From Streptomyces sp. NBC_01463 (GTDB taxonomy: Bacteria > Actinomycetota > Actinomycetes > Streptomycetales > Streptomycetaceae), in assembly GCA_036227345.1 (NCBI GenBank), contig CP109468.1:2046001-2110000 (forward strand): 64,000 nucleotides of DNA. The letters are read 5' to 3'. Of the stretch, positions 8,711-18,254 are shown one piece after another; within the stretch, counting starts at the first letter, position 1; each line of letters begins with the position of its first letter. The position numbers were made by a program, and so were the translations under genes. The notes below the pieces were generated by a model. That model was not told the origin of the DNA, did no database searches, and saw only the letters and a program-made list of their open reading frames with translations.

Positions 8711-9492
8711 AGTTCCGCCCCCGCGCCGGAGGTCCTGGCCCGGGTCAAGGCGGCATGGGTCTCGTCGTCGAGCCAGGTCACCGCCGTGGGCGGGAAATCC
8801 TGCCGGTCGAGATCGACGGCCCAGTTCGGCGGGATGATCTGCTGCGCGACGAGCGAGTAGGCGACGAAACGGGCGCAGGCGATGGCTCCGGCGGGAATCA
8901 GGTGCCCCGGATCGTCGAAGCCGTCGGGATAGTTCGGATGCTCACCCGGCCGGAGGTGAACGAACAGCGAACGGGTGCCCTCGTCCCCCAGCTCCGTCCA
9001 CCACGACAGGCTCTGGTGATACAGATCGATGTAGGGCGTGCTGGTCTCGACGGCGACGTCATGCATCGCCATGGCGTATTCCACGTGCTCACGCGAGAGG
9101 TTTCCGTGCACGTCGTGGGTGTTCCGCTCGTGCGTGCTCACCAGCACCGGGTGCGCGTTGCGCGAGCGGGCGCCGTGCACGAAACGGCGGAGACAGGAAC
9201 GGAAGTCGCCGAAGGCCTCGGTCCGCAGCCATTTCTCGGGCTTGGCATCATTGATGCCGAACGAGATGAGCAGGTAGTCGCCCGGCGCGATGTTCTCCAG
9301 AATCCAGTCCAGCCGGCCGCGCTCACTGAAGGTGCGGGAACTGGCTCCCGCCCGGGCGCAGTTCACGATCTCGACCCGGGGATCGAAGAAGAGCGGAAGC
9401 ACCTGCCCCCACCCGGTCATCGGCGCCCGGCTCATCTCCCTCGCGACCGAGGTCGAATCACCGGCGATGAAGATCCGGTATGCGGGCTCCAT
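8707..9492 (-). CDS. SGNH/GDSL hydrolase, rhamnogalacturonan-acetylesterase-like
   Basis: This 261-residue esterase starts at ATG 9492, 14 nt after the upstream polymerase stop. The longer open frame to 9837 lies inside the polymerase gene and is rejected. SGNH blocks are clear: nucleophile S13 in IAGDSTS, Gly in RAGAS (about 49), N81 in SFGIND, and the D194-x-x-H197 pair in FDDPGHL. The GDST motif and the overall layout resemble rhamnogalacturonan acetylesterases, which remove O-acetyl groups from polysaccharides. No signal peptide is seen, so it may act on cytoplasmic precursors. Its position behind the polymer synthase suggests de-acylation of the polymer or a side-chain. That role is inference. 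Confidence 0.85.
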   Translation of the reverse strand: MEPAYRIFIAGDSTSVAREMSRAPMTGWGQVLPLFFDPRVEIVNCARAGASSRTFSERGRLDWILENIAPGDYLLISFGINDAKPEKWLRTEAFGDFRSCLRRFVHGARSRNAHPVLVSTHERNTHDVHGNLSREHVEYAMAMHDVAVETSTPYIDLYHQSLSWWTELGDEGTRSLFVHLRPGEHPNYPDGFDDPGHLIPAGAIACARFVAYSLVAQQIIPPNWAVDLDRQDFPPTAVTWLDDETHAALTRARTSGAGAEL

Positions 9493-9505
9493 GCCCGCCC
9501 CGCTC

Positions 9506-12500
9506 TCAGGCAGCACTTTCCCACACCTTCTCGGTCTGCCGCACGTGACCGGGGACCACCGGTCCCGGCGGTGCGAGGGCGCTCGCCCCCGCGGTGCCCA
9601 GGCTGTCGATCGCCTCGAAGACCCGCTCGCAGTTCCCGTGGTCCCGGTGGGCGAAGAACTGCTCGGCCCGCTCGCGGTACGGGGACTGCACGACGAACCG
9701 GTTCCTGATCGAGGCGATGATCTCGTCCACGGCGGTGTCCACCGTCCGGCAGACGGGACCGAACCCGTCCGTCGAGAGGTCGAAGTAGCCGCGCTTGTAG
9801 TGCCGCCCGTAGAAGTCCTCCTCGTCGAAGGGCACATGGACGATCGGGGTGTCCATGTAGGCCACGTCGAAGAAGACGGAGGAATAGTCCGTCACCATCA
9901 GGGCGCATTCCTTCATGGCCTGCTGCACATTGCGTGCCTGCGGATCGGCCACGATGATCGACGGCGAATCGAGCTGGAAGTGATGGAGGTAGGGACGGAT
10001 CTCGTAGTGCGGGAAGAACTCCAGGTCGACGCCGAAGTGGTCCAGCGCCCGCGCGAGCCGGGCGTCGGACAGGAGCGCGCGGTAGAACCGGAAGTACTCG
10101 GACTGTGTGAAGGACGTCTTCGCCGGGCCCGCGCCCTTCTTGTACGAAGCCGTGACGATCCACTGGCGCCAGGTCGGCATGAGAAGGATGCGCGGGCGCT
10201 CCCTCGGCTCCTTGCGCAGCGCGTCGAACCGGGTGAAGCCGGCGAGCACGGCCCTCGATCCGTATCCCGCCTCCTCGGCGAAGAACTCGCGCTCCTGACG
10301 CCCGCCGGTGATGATCATGTCGTAGCTGGTGATCCACTGCGACGCACCGCTCGTCACGTCGTTGTACGTGATGCCGTGCTGCAGGAATATGCGCTGGTAC
10401 CGGATCAGCTCACCGAACCGGTGCAGGTAGAGAGCCTTCCGGTAGCCCTGCGGGACCAGATAGGACTCGGAGTCGTAGGCCCCGATGAGCTTGGTCGCGT
10501 GGAGCAGGTACATGCGGTGCTTCCACGAGCCCAGCTTCAGTACGTTTCCGTACGGACTCACCTTCGCGAAATCGGCGGAGTCACCGTCGATGACGTAGTA
10601 GGCGCGGCATCGCTTCCGGTTCTCCCTGATCCACTTGAAGAAGTGGTACGAGTTGTCCTGCGCCGTGTCCGAGCGTTCGCCGATGATCCATATCTCGCGC
10701 GAGTGCAGCAGGGGATAGACGAGCCAGTAGGCCAGCCTCATCCGCCAGCCCGGGTTCCGCCGCTTCATGATCCGGAGTTCACGCGCGGTCCGCCACAGGA
10801 CTTGCTTCAGACGGGCCCTCACCGTGCGGTTGATCAGTCTGAAGTGCAGGGAGTCGCTGTCCCCGATCGTCATCATGTACCGGTACCCGCCGACTTCACC
10901 GACGCCCTTGAGGCGGTGCAGCGGCAGCCGGGCCTTCATCACCACGTTGCGGTGACGCGTGCCGTCGGGCGAATGAACGCGCAGCCGGAAGTCGCCCGCC
11001 CTGAACCCGCCCTCGACGAGCTTGCTCAGCGGGATCTCGGCGTACCAGCCGGCATAGACGTCCTTGCCGTTCCTGGCGTTGTTGAGGTCCCGCCGGTAGA
11101 TCTGCCGGAGCGGAACGACGATCTTCTCCGCACGCGTCTGATGGACGAACTCCAGGAGGTTGACGAACTTCGAGTCGATGTTCATGCCCGGGAAGGACAT
11201 GCAGCCTTCGACCACCAGAACCGAGCCCCGCGCGCGCACGGACTCCACGACGACGTTGGGGTCCTTCACGCGGGCGGCACTCGACTGCCGTGCGGGATTC
11301 CCGAACATCCGGAAGAAGCCCTGGTCGTCCACCTGAACGGCCAGCGGAACGTTCTCCAGGACGTCCTCCGGCGCGACGAACAGGGCGAAGTTCCCGGTCT
11401 TCGCCGCATAGTGGTCGAGCTGCTGCGCCGGGTTGGTGACGAACTCGTCGATCACGTCGTCCGGGATGTCCGCGTAGTGCGACCGGATCCCGGGGAATAT
11501 CTCCTCCAGTTGCGACCTCCCCATCATGTTGCGGGCGTTGCAGAGGAATCCCTTGTACGTACGGGTCACGTACCTCTGGAAGATCCTGCGGATCTCCGGT
11601 GACTCGTCCGCCGACATGTTCAGCAGGAAGTGGTTGAGCTTCAGGTGGTCCCAGTAGTTCGCCGGCTTGCTCCACAGCGAGTCCATGATGGACGAACCGT
11701 CGGGGCGGCCCCGGTAGTAGTAGACGGGCCGGTCGACCACGCTGATGGCGCCGGAGCGCAGCATCGCGGGCAGCGTCAGCCACGCGTCCTCGAAGTGGAC
11801 GCCCTCACCGAAGCGCAGACCCAGGTCGCGCAGCAGCCCGGTGCTGAAGAGCTTGTTGCACGCCGAGCCGCTGAAGACCAGGTCCGGCACCTCGGCGAAG
11901 TCCTTGACCAGGCGGTCGCCGCCCCCGAAGTACTGCTTCCAGGGGCCGTAGGGGCGGTCCGGGAAGTTGACCAGGTCGCCGACCACGACGTCCGACGCGT
12001 CGCGCCGGGCCGCCCGGAGCATGTGCGCCAAGGCGTCCTCGCCGAGGATGTCGTCGGAGTCGAGGAAGGTGACGTAGGGCGCCGTGACCCGGTCGAGGCC
12101 GTTGTTGCGGGCGTTCCCGAGACCGCCGTTCTCCTGGTGGACGACGACCACGTTGGCGTAGAAGCCGGCGAAGTGGTCCAGCATGCGCGAGGTGTCGTCG
12201 GTGGATCCGTCGTCGACGAGGATGACCTGGGTGTCGGCGAAGCCGCTCTGGGCGGCGACCGAGCCGAGACAGTCGTCGATGTACTTCTCGACGTTGTAGC
12301 AGGGCACGACGACCGCGAGACCGTACTCCCCCGTCACGTACGGCAGTGGCGGGGAGATCCTGTTCCGCCACCACATCCAGGGCGCGGCCGGGTCGCTCTG
12401 CTCGGCGTCGAAGGTCCTGCGCCCGTCGGCGGCGCATCGCAGGGCCAGGTTGCCGCTGACGGTGCGGTACCCCTCCAGCTCCTGGTCCTGCGCCCGGAAG

Positions 12501-13984
12501 GTGAAGGCGGAGAGGTCGCTGTCGCGCACGTTGAGCGGGGACCGGGAGCGGGTCCGCTTCCACTCCACGATGACGGAGACGTTCCAGACGGTGCTGTCGG
12601 AGAATTCCCTGCCGAGCACGGACTCCAGGTCCACCACACCGCCGAAGCCCACGAACCGCTCGTCGACCTCCGTGCCCGAGACGGCGGCGGTGAGGTCCCG
12701 CTTCGTGAACCGGTTGCGGACGGCCAGGGTGAGCTTGAGGTCGTCGCCCGCCGCTATCCGCCCGAAACGGTTGACGAGGCTGCCATCGAACCGGAGCTTT
12801 CCGCCGGTCAGCGACCAGCGGTCCAGCTGGGCGAAGAGCGGTACCTGGGAGAGGTTCGCGGCGGACAGACCGAGTTCCGTCACGTCGAGCATGCGCCGGG
12901 CCTCCGGCAGATGCAGGTGATCGCCCGACCAGTAGACGCGCCCCTCCTCCTCGACCAGGAAGGACGACAGGGTGCTCTTGCGCTGGGCGTAGTCCAGGGT
13001 CGTGAGCGCCGCTTCGATCTCCTGGTACATGAGCAGGAAGGCGCGGACCCGGTCGACGGGGTCGCAGAGCTCGAACGCCTCCTCACTGATCGAGAAGAGG
13101 TAGTTGCTCGCGATCTGCGCGAAGCCCTGCTGGAAGTCCGGGTCGCCTTCGGCGAGTGCGCGCATGTAGAGGCGGAGATCGTGGGCGAGGAACTTGGAGT
13201 CCTTGCGCACCTTGAGCTGCCACAGACCGCGGTCCAGGAGGAACGCGTCGGTGGCACGGTGCACCGCGACCCGGTCCGTGATGCTGCGCAGCTCCCCGGT
13301 GCGGCCGGTGATGGAACCGCCATCGGATTCCCACATCCACCGGTAGACGGGGTCGGTGATGATCGTGATCCCGTCGGCCAGGCAGCCGGCCACCGTGGAG
13401 AAGTAGGTGTCCTCGTAGAAGACCCCTTCCGGGAAGAAGACCCCTTGTGACCGGAGGAAGTCCACCCGGTACAGCTTCGCCGCCGCGATCGGGTCGGTGA
13501 GCATCAGGGGGAATTCCACGAGGTTGGGGACGGTGCGCCCCAGTGCGAAGACCTCGGGAGCCCAAGTCTGGCTGTCGCCGGTGGCCCGGTTGGTCCGGAC
13601 GGCCTTGCCCGCCGTGATGTCGCTGCCCGTCTCCAGCGCACTGGCCAGCAGCAGCTCGCACGCGCGCGGCGGCAGTTCGTCGTCGGCGTCGAGGAACATC
13701 ACGTACCGGCCGGCGGCCTGGGCGATGCCCATGTTGCGCGGCGCTCCGACGCCACCGCTGTTCTCCGCGCGGCGCAGTACGCGCACGCGCGGGTTGTTGC
13801 CGGCGAAGCCCTTGACGACGTCGAGCGTGTTGTCCGTGGAGGCGTCGTCGACGACGACGACCTCGACCAGCTCGTATGTCTGGTTGACGGCGGACTGGAC
13901 CGCCTTGCCGATGGTCGTCGCGGCGTTGTAGGCGGGGATGACCACTGTCACCCAGACGTCAGGGGTGTCCCGTTCGTTGTTCAT
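9506..13984 (-). CDS. Trimodular glycosyltransferase: GT2 - GT2 - CDP-glycerol glycerophosphotransferase (TagF-like)
   Basis: This very large 1492-residue polymerase is built from three transferase modules. GT2 module 1 (about 10-240) has VVIPAYNAATTIG, VVVDDASTDN and the DxD-type FLDADDELPP. GT2 module 2 starts near residue 550 (LAVVVPCYNVEKYID, ILVDDGSTDD, FLDSDDILG near 643). The C-terminal module from about 1095 to 1465 is of the CDP-glycerol:polyglycerophosphate transferase family (IWIIGERSDTAQDNSYHFF, IFLQHGITYND, VTDYSSVFFDVAY). The predicted job is to alternate sugar transfer with polyol-phosphate transfer, giving a teichoic-acid-like polymer. It is soluble or peripheral, with no membrane segments. 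Its ATG overlaps the CDP-alcohol transferase stop (ATGA). No cytidylyltransferase gene lies in the window. Confidence 0.88.
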   Translation of the reverse strand: MNNERDTPDVWVTVVIPAYNAATTIGKAVQSAVNQTYELVEVVVVDDASTDNTLDVVKGFAGNNPRVRVLRRAENSGGVGAPRNMGIAQAAGRYVMFLDADDELPPRACELLLASALETGSDITAGKAVRTNRATGDSQTWAPEVFALGRTVPNLVEFPLMLTDPIAAAKLYRVDFLRSQGVFFPEGVFYEDTYFSTVAGCLADGITIITDPVYRWMWESDGGSITGRTGELRSITDRVAVHRATDAFLLDRGLWQLKVRKDSKFLAHDLRLYMRALAEGDPDFQQGFAQIASNYLFSISEEAFELCDPVDRVRAFLLMYQEIEAALTTLDYAQRKSTLSSFLVEEEGRVYWSGDHLHLPEARRMLDVTELGLSAANLSQVPLFAQLDRWSLTGGKLRFDGSLVNRFGRIAAGDDLKLTLAVRNRFTKRDLTAAVSGTEVDERFVGFGGVVDLESVLGREFSDSTVWNVSVIVEWKRTRSRSPLNVRDSDLSAFTFRAQDQELEGYRTVSGNLALRCAADGRRTFDAEQSDPAAPWMWWRNRISPPLPYVTGEYGLAVVVPCYNVEKYIDDCLGSVAAQSGFADTQVILVDDGSTDDTSRMLDHFAGFYANVVVVHQENGGLGNARNNGLDRVTAPYVTFLDSDDILGEDALAHMLRAARRDASDVVVGDLVNFPDRPYGPWKQYFGGGDRLVKDFAEVPDLVFSGSACNKLFSTGLLRDLGLRFGEGVHFEDAWLTLPAMLRSGAISVVDRPVYYYRGRPDGSSIMDSLWSKPANYWDHLKLNHFLLNMSADESPEIRRIFQRYVTRTYKGFLCNARNMMGRSQLEEIFPGIRSHYADIPDDVIDEFVTNPAQQLDHYAAKTGNFALFVAPEDVLENVPLAVQVDDQGFFRMFGNPARQSSAARVKDPNVVVESVRARGSVLVVEGCMSFPGMNIDSKFVNLLEFVHQTRAEKIVVPLRQIYRRDLNNARNGKDVYAGWYAEIPLSKLVEGGFRAGDFRLRVHSPDGTRHRNVVMKARLPLHRLKGVGEVGGYRYMMTIGDSDSLHFRLINRTVRARLKQVLWRTARELRIMKRRNPGWRMRLAYWLVYPLLHSREIWIIGERSDTAQDNSYHFFKWIRENRKRCRAYYVIDGDSADFAKVSPYGNVLKLGSWKHRMYLLHATKLIGAYDSESYLVPQGYRKALYLHRFGELIRYQRIFLQHGITYNDVTSGASQWITSYDMIITGGRQEREFFAEEAGYGSRAVLAGFTRFDALRKEPRERPRILLMPTWRQWIVTASYKKGAGPAKTSFTQSEYFRFYRALLSDARLARALDHFGVDLEFFPHYEIRPYLHHFQLDSPSIIVADPQARNVQQAMKECALMVTDYSSVFFDVAYMDTPIVHVPFDEEDFYGRHYKRGYFDLSTDGFGPVCRTVDTAVDEIIASIRNRFVVQSPYRERAEQFFAHRDHGNCERVFEAIDSLGTAGASALAPPGPVVPGHVRQTEKVWESAA

Positions 13985-15225
13985 CCGACGCTCTCTCGCT
14001 CACCCGGGTATCCCTGCTCCTGCGGCAGGGGGTGGTACGGGCCGGCCGCGTGCGACCCGCCGTGCACCGGGAGGACGTAGCCCTCCACCGGCTGCTGCGT
14101 GTACGTCTGCGCATGGGGTTCCCATGCGTCGGGTTCGTACGACGTGTACGGCTCGGGGTACGGCTGGAAGTACGGGTCCTCGTCGGGCCGCGGATCGACG
14201 AGGCGCTGGTCCACCAGGAATTCGTCCTGCACTCCGCGGCGATGACGGCCGCGGTGCAGGTGGGGGGCGATGGTGCCCGCCTGGGTGGGGGCCGTGCTCA
14301 GCTCTTCCATGACGGTGGTGAAGTCGCGGGTGGAGAGCCAGAACTTGTACATGATGACGAGCTCGAAGATGCCGAGCAGGACCGCGGAGACCAGGGTGGT
14401 CATCAGGATCCGGCCGATCAGCGGACCGACGATGAAGATGAACATCTGGAACTCGATGCCGCTGATCAGGTGCGGCCTGATCCGGCTGCGGAGCAGGGCC
14501 TGACGGAACCGCTGGTACCAGGGGAAGCGGTGGCGGAACTGTGCGTGCAGGTCCACGACGTGCGCGGCTTCGGCCTGTTCCTTGAGCGTCTCGGCCTCGG
14601 CTTCGGGGTTCTCGCGCAGCAGGTCCTCCATGAACTGGATCTGCGGCGCCGCCGGCTCGCCCGACGCGCCCCTCGCCGCCTCGGCCGCCGCGAGTTCGGC
14701 CTCCTGCTTCTCCCGGGTGACCTTCTCGATCTTCGTACGCATCGACATGCGCATCTTGTAGATCTGCAGGGCGTCCACGTACCGCAGCATGTCGAGGAAG
14801 ACGACGAGCAGCGCCGCCAGCAGGTACCGCTCGTCCCCGTTCCGCAGGTACTGCCCGCCCATGAGCGCGAGGGCGCAGAACAGCACGCGGATGCGGTCGA
14901 AAACGTAGTCCAGCCAGCCGCCGAACACCGTGCCGTTGCCCTTGAGGCGTGCGAGCTTGCCGTCGATGCAGTCGAAGATGAAGCTCAGGTGGTAGAGCGC
15001 GGCGCCGATGATGAGGGACTGCGTGTCGCCCTTGAGGAACAGTGCGGCGGAACCGAGCCCCACGAAGAGGGCGGCCCAGGTCACGCGGTTCGGCGTGATG
15101 AAGCGGAACCTCGCCATGACGATGAGCATGCGGGTCGCGACAGGATCGACCAGAACAACCGTCCACCACGCGTCACGCTTCTTGCATGTCAGCTTCTGGA
15201 CAGCACGCAGGGACAGCTTGGCCAT
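13981..15225 (-). CDS. CDP-alcohol phosphatidyltransferase family membrane protein
   Basis: This 414-residue integral membrane enzyme carries a perfect CDP-alcohol phosphotransferase signature: D85-x2-D88-G89-x2-A92-R93-x8-G102-x3-D106-x3-D110 (FDCIDGKLAR, then GGWLDYVFD). Hydrophobic spans flank this motif and recur at about 130-150 and 250-300. A charged, coiled-coil-like insert (about 160-200, KIEKVTREKQEAELAAAEAA) and a Tyr/Pro-rich tail (about 320-414) are unusual for a minimal family member. The family moves a phospho-alcohol from CDP-alcohol to an acceptor. It is the first gene of the coupled operon with the trimodular polymerase, so it may make the lipid or linkage-unit acceptor. That assignment is inference. 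Confidence 0.88.
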   Translation of the reverse strand: MAKLSLRAVQKLTCKKRDAWWTVVLVDPVATRMLIVMARFRFITPNRVTWAALFVGLGSAALFLKGDTQSLIIGAALYHLSFIFDCIDGKLARLKGNGTVFGGWLDYVFDRIRVLFCALALMGGQYLRNGDERYLLAALLVVFLDMLRYVDALQIYKMRMSMRTKIEKVTREKQEAELAAAEAARGASGEPAAPQIQFMEDLLRENPEAEAETLKEQAEAAHVVDLHAQFRHRFPWYQRFRQALLRSRIRPHLISGIEFQMFIFIVGPLIGRILMTTLVSAVLLGIFELVIMYKFWLSTRDFTTVMEELSTAPTQAGTIAPHLHRGRHRRGVQDEFLVDQRLVDPRPDEDPYFQPYPEPYTSYEPDAWEPHAQTYTQQPVEGYVLPVHGGSHAAGPYHPLPQEQGYPGERESVG

Positions 15226-15371
15226 AACCCCTCAGTCACGAGAACGACAGCGGACAGCCCGGGCGATGCACGTTCAGGCGAGAGGTGCCTTCATCTTCGC
15301 GACATGTCCACGGGTCCCTCACATGAAGGCTTGCGGACTTTATCAAAAACTAAACCGATGTTCACCAGCAT

Positions 15372-15399
15372 TGATCGTTCATATGGAGAAGAACGATCA
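15372..15399 (-). terminator. Hairpin between the propeller operon and the CDP-alcohol operon
   Basis: TGATCGTTC and GAACGATCA (9 bp, perfect) flank a 10-nt spacer, 18 bp beyond the stop of the propeller gene. An unusually AT-rich stretch (about 15340-15360, TTTATCAAAAACTAAA on the + strand) lies just downstream. It could carry the promoter for the CDP-alcohol/polymerase operon, so the repeat could also be an operator. Confidence 0.5.
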
Positions 15400-15416
15400 G
15401 CCTCGGTCGGCCACCA

Positions 15417-16958
15417 TCACGCTGTGTACCAGGGGCCGAACTCGAAGCCCCCCGTCCGTGACTCTCGGTTCATCACGGTGAGCTGTGCCTCTCCTGTGAG
15501 AGTCGCCACCGTGACCATGCCGGTACGGTCCAGGACCGCCGCGGGCACGCCGTACGGCTCCGCTCCGGCCAGGCTGTTCCACCACACCCCGGCATCGGGC
15601 CTGCCCTCGGCGAACGCGCCGACCGCGCACGCGCCGCCGGCGTCGGGCCGCACCAGCAACGAGTAGCTCCACCCGTCGGCCTCGACGCCGCGCACCCCCG
15701 TGACCGGGCCCTCGCCCGCGGCCCCGCCGAGCGGAACCGGGGCCGTCGAGCCCAGGTACCACAGCCACGGTTCACCCGTCCCGAGGTCCCGGTAGACCAC
15801 CGTGCCCGGTTCGGGTCCCGCCGCCATGGAGCCGGCGCAGGGAGCGATGGGCACGGTGCGGTCCTCGGCCCACTCCCCGTCCGGCGCCGGACGGTGCCAG
15901 CGCACGACGGCCGCCGAGTCCCGCACCCGGGCGAGGAGCTCGACCTCTCCCTTGTGCGTCGTGACCGTCACCAGTTCGTCGGCCACGCGCACACCCGAGA
16001 GGTGCCGCCAGGGGGACCAGCCGCCCTCCGGCCGCTGCTCGCGAAAGCTGACGCTGTGGCCGAAGTTCCGTGCGAAGACCACGAGGCCGCCCGCGGCGTC
16101 GAACCCGGCCGCGGGGAATCCGGTCTCCCGGCTCTTGTACGCGTCCCCGGCGTTCGGGCTGCCCAGGGAGTGCCACGGAGTGAGCGGGTGTCCGGTGCGG
16201 TACTGGGCGGCGTGCACGATCTCGATGTCATCGCCCCCGCCCTTGCGGGCGGTCCTGCGCAGCGCGAAGAGGTGCGGGAGACCCGAGAAGTCCCGCACGA
16301 CGCGGAGCCCGGGCATCAGTCGCGGCCCCGGCAGAAGCTCCGGTCCGTCCCAGGCGGTGCCGTGCCGCCGCTGCTGGGTCCACCTCAGCACACCCGCCGC
16401 GGAGGGGAGGAAGGCGGACGATCTGCCGTCGAAACCCTCGGTCAGCCAGCCGGTGACAGCCGGATAGCGCGGGCAGGAGACGGCGGCGCCGTGGGCGGTG
16501 GGGGGTTCCGTACGCCGGCAGTCCACGAGGACGGGAGCCGACGACTCCACCTGGTACTCGCGTGCGGCCCGGAGCGCGACCAGGGCCGCCGCAGCGCGCT
16601 CGTCGGGCTCGTCGTACACGGGGCGGCCCGCCTCCATGTCCCAGTCCCGATGGGTCGGATCGGGGTCAGGAACGCGAATCCGCCGCGGCCGCAGCGCAAG
16701 CAGTTCCTTCACGACTCCGGCGACGGCGGCCTCGCGCTCCCCGGTCACGAACCGGGGCGGTCCCGCCACCCGGCAGCCGCGCCCCGAGGCATCGGCAAGG
16801 GCCCGGTCCAGGGCAGCCCGCCCCTCCTTGCCGTCGTCACGGAGGCAGATCACACCGATTCCGGACCCGCCGGCGGCCTCGGCCGCGACGAGCACCGCGG
16901 CGTCTCGCGCGCACTCCGCGACGACGGCCACCCGGCCACTCCCGGCGGTGGTGCTCAT
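15417..16958 (-). CDS. Beta-propeller protein with degenerate PIG-L deacetylase-like N-terminus
   Basis: This 513-residue protein has no signal peptide. Residues 1-170 resemble PIG-L (LmbE) deacetylases: RIRVPDPDPTHRDWD and the spacing to VYDEPDERAAAAL match the family region that normally reads DHPDH. Here the zinc-site histidines are replaced (DEPDE), and the N-terminal AHPDDE motif is absent (GVICLRDDGKEG occupies the region). From about residue 180 to the end is a PLL/tectonin-like propeller with W-x-S-L-G-type blade motifs (PWHSLGSPN, SPWRHLSG). Two paralogous propellers lie immediately upstream, and its ATG overlaps the neighbour's stop. A sugar-binding rather than catalytic role is the best guess. 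Confidence 0.72.
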   Translation of the reverse strand: MSTTAGSGRVAVVAECARDAAVLVAAEAAGGSGIGVICLRDDGKEGRAALDRALADASGRGCRVAGPPRFVTGEREAAVAGVVKELLALRPRRIRVPDPDPTHRDWDMEAGRPVYDEPDERAAAALVALRAAREYQVESSAPVLVDCRRTEPPTAHGAAVSCPRYPAVTGWLTEGFDGRSSAFLPSAAGVLRWTQQRRHGTAWDGPELLPGPRLMPGLRVVRDFSGLPHLFALRRTARKGGGDDIEIVHAAQYRTGHPLTPWHSLGSPNAGDAYKSRETGFPAAGFDAAGGLVVFARNFGHSVSFREQRPEGGWSPWRHLSGVRVADELVTVTTHKGEVELLARVRDSAAVVRWHRPAPDGEWAEDRTVPIAPCAGSMAAGPEPGTVVYRDLGTGEPWLWYLGSTAPVPLGGAAGEGPVTGVRGVEADGWSYSLLVRPDAGGACAVGAFAEGRPDAGVWWNSLAGAEPYGVPAAVLDRTGMVTVATLTGEAQLTVMNRESRTGGFEFGPWYTA

Positions 16959-18055
16959 ATCCGTCTCCAGTCACTCAGGGTCAGACCCGGCCCGTCCGTC
17001 TGCCGGGCGAGAACGAGGCAGCCGTCGGTCCCGACCGCCGCCACGACCGCCCGGCCGTGTCCGTCGAGCGCGAGCGACGGGTCCCCGGCGCAGTCCGTAC
17101 CGGTGTCCGTCCACCACATACCGCCCCGTTCCTCCTCGGCCGGACAGACACCCAGCCGGACCACGCCGTCCGTATCCCGCAGGGCCAGCACCGTGCAGTC
17201 GAAACCGTCCACCGTCGCACGCAGTGCCGCGGTCCGCCCGTCCCCGGGGGTGCCGCCGAGCGGCATCGGCCAGTTCCCGGCCCGGAAGGCGACGACACCG
17301 GCCCCCCGGACATCGGTCAGGTAGTGCGTCATCCGGCCCGGAGCGGTCTCCAGGGCCGTCGCCGACCCGGGGAGCGGGATCACTCCGGCGTCGTAGCCCC
17401 GGACCATGGCCCCGCCCTGGCTGCCCTGGTGCAGATGAAGGGCTGCCACCCGGGTGGGGACGAGCACCTCGACCAGCCCGGCGGCCGTCGCCGCGAGCGA
17501 GGGCCGGTCGGTGACGCCCGCGACGTCGAGTTCCTTCCAGGCCTCCCACTGCCCGTGCTTGTCCTCGCGCCGCAGCGCCGCGCCTCCCCAGGCGGTCGGA
17601 ACGCAGACGTACAGGGCGCCCCCGTCGGCCACGGCTGCCGCGGGAGCTCCCACCTGCTCGGACCGGTCGATGTCCTTGAAGGGATTGCCCAGCGACCGCC
17701 ACTCGGTGACGGGGCGGCCCGTCTGGAACTGAGTGGCACACACGATGTCCACGGCCGACCTGGCGTCGGCCTTCGGCCGCACCCGGCGTCCGATCAGGTG
17801 GGCATAGCGGTTGGGTCCCTGAACCACGGTGAGGTGCGTCAGGTCCTTCGCCGGAAACGTGTCCGGACCCGACCAGCGCGGACCCCCCACGGCCTCCTCC
17901 GTCCACCGGAGCAGCGCGTCCTCGGTGTGCACGTAGGCAGTGAGCCTGCCGTCCTGTCCGGCCAGCAGCCAGGGTCCGCCCAGGACCCGGCCGACCGGTC
18001 CGGCGCCGGTGGGCGCGCTCCGCCGCTCCGCCTCGTGTGACAGGGCACCCCGCAT
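16955..18055 (-). CDS. PLL-like beta-propeller protein, paralogue 2
   Basis: This 366-residue protein consists almost entirely of propeller blades. The ATG 18055 start is supported by GAGGA six bases upstream. Blade motifs include TEWRSLGNP (about 117), EAWKELDVAG, the MPLGGTPGDG segment, and a C-terminal RQTDGPGLTLSDWRRI shared almost word for word with the 18255-19334 paralogue. It has no signal peptide, membrane segment or catalytic motif. Proteins of this fold bind sugars or O-methylated glycans. It is coupled to the downstream PIG-L/propeller gene by ATGA. Given the adjacent wall-polymer operon, a glycopolymer-binding or assembly role is plausible but untested. Confidence 0.7.
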   Translation of the reverse strand: MRGALSHEAERRSAPTGAGPVGRVLGGPWLLAGQDGRLTAYVHTEDALLRWTEEAVGGPRWSGPDTFPAKDLTHLTVVQGPNRYAHLIGRRVRPKADARSAVDIVCATQFQTGRPVTEWRSLGNPFKDIDRSEQVGAPAAAVADGGALYVCVPTAWGGAALRREDKHGQWEAWKELDVAGVTDRPSLAATAAGLVEVLVPTRVAALHLHQGSQGGAMVRGYDAGVIPLPGSATALETAPGRMTHYLTDVRGAGVVAFRAGNWPMPLGGTPGDGRTAALRATVDGFDCTVLALRDTDGVVRLGVCPAEEERGGMWWTDTGTDCAGDPSLALDGHGRAVVAAVGTDGCLVLARQTDGPGLTLSDWRRI

Positions 18056-18183
18056 GGCTCTTCCTCAACCTTCCAGGGCAGCGGCCCTCACATCGGGGGC
18101 CAGAATCGAGACATCATAGGCAGGATCGGACACATGAACGGGTGGCTGCCGCCGTGCCCGGCGTCCCGCGCCCAGCCTTCACG

Positions 18184-18203
18184 GGCACCGGTCGTCCGGT
18201 GCC
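18184..18203 (-). terminator. Hairpin between propeller paralogues
   Basis: GGCACCGG-TCGT-CCGGTGCC is a perfect 8-bp stem about 50 bp past the stop of the upstream propeller gene. It may attenuate read-through between paralogues 3 and 2. The rest of this 199-bp gap shows no gene. Confidence 0.4.
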
Positions 18204-18254
18204 GAGGTCATCACCCCACCGCTCCCGCGGTGTTGTGGAGGTGACGGGGACGGC

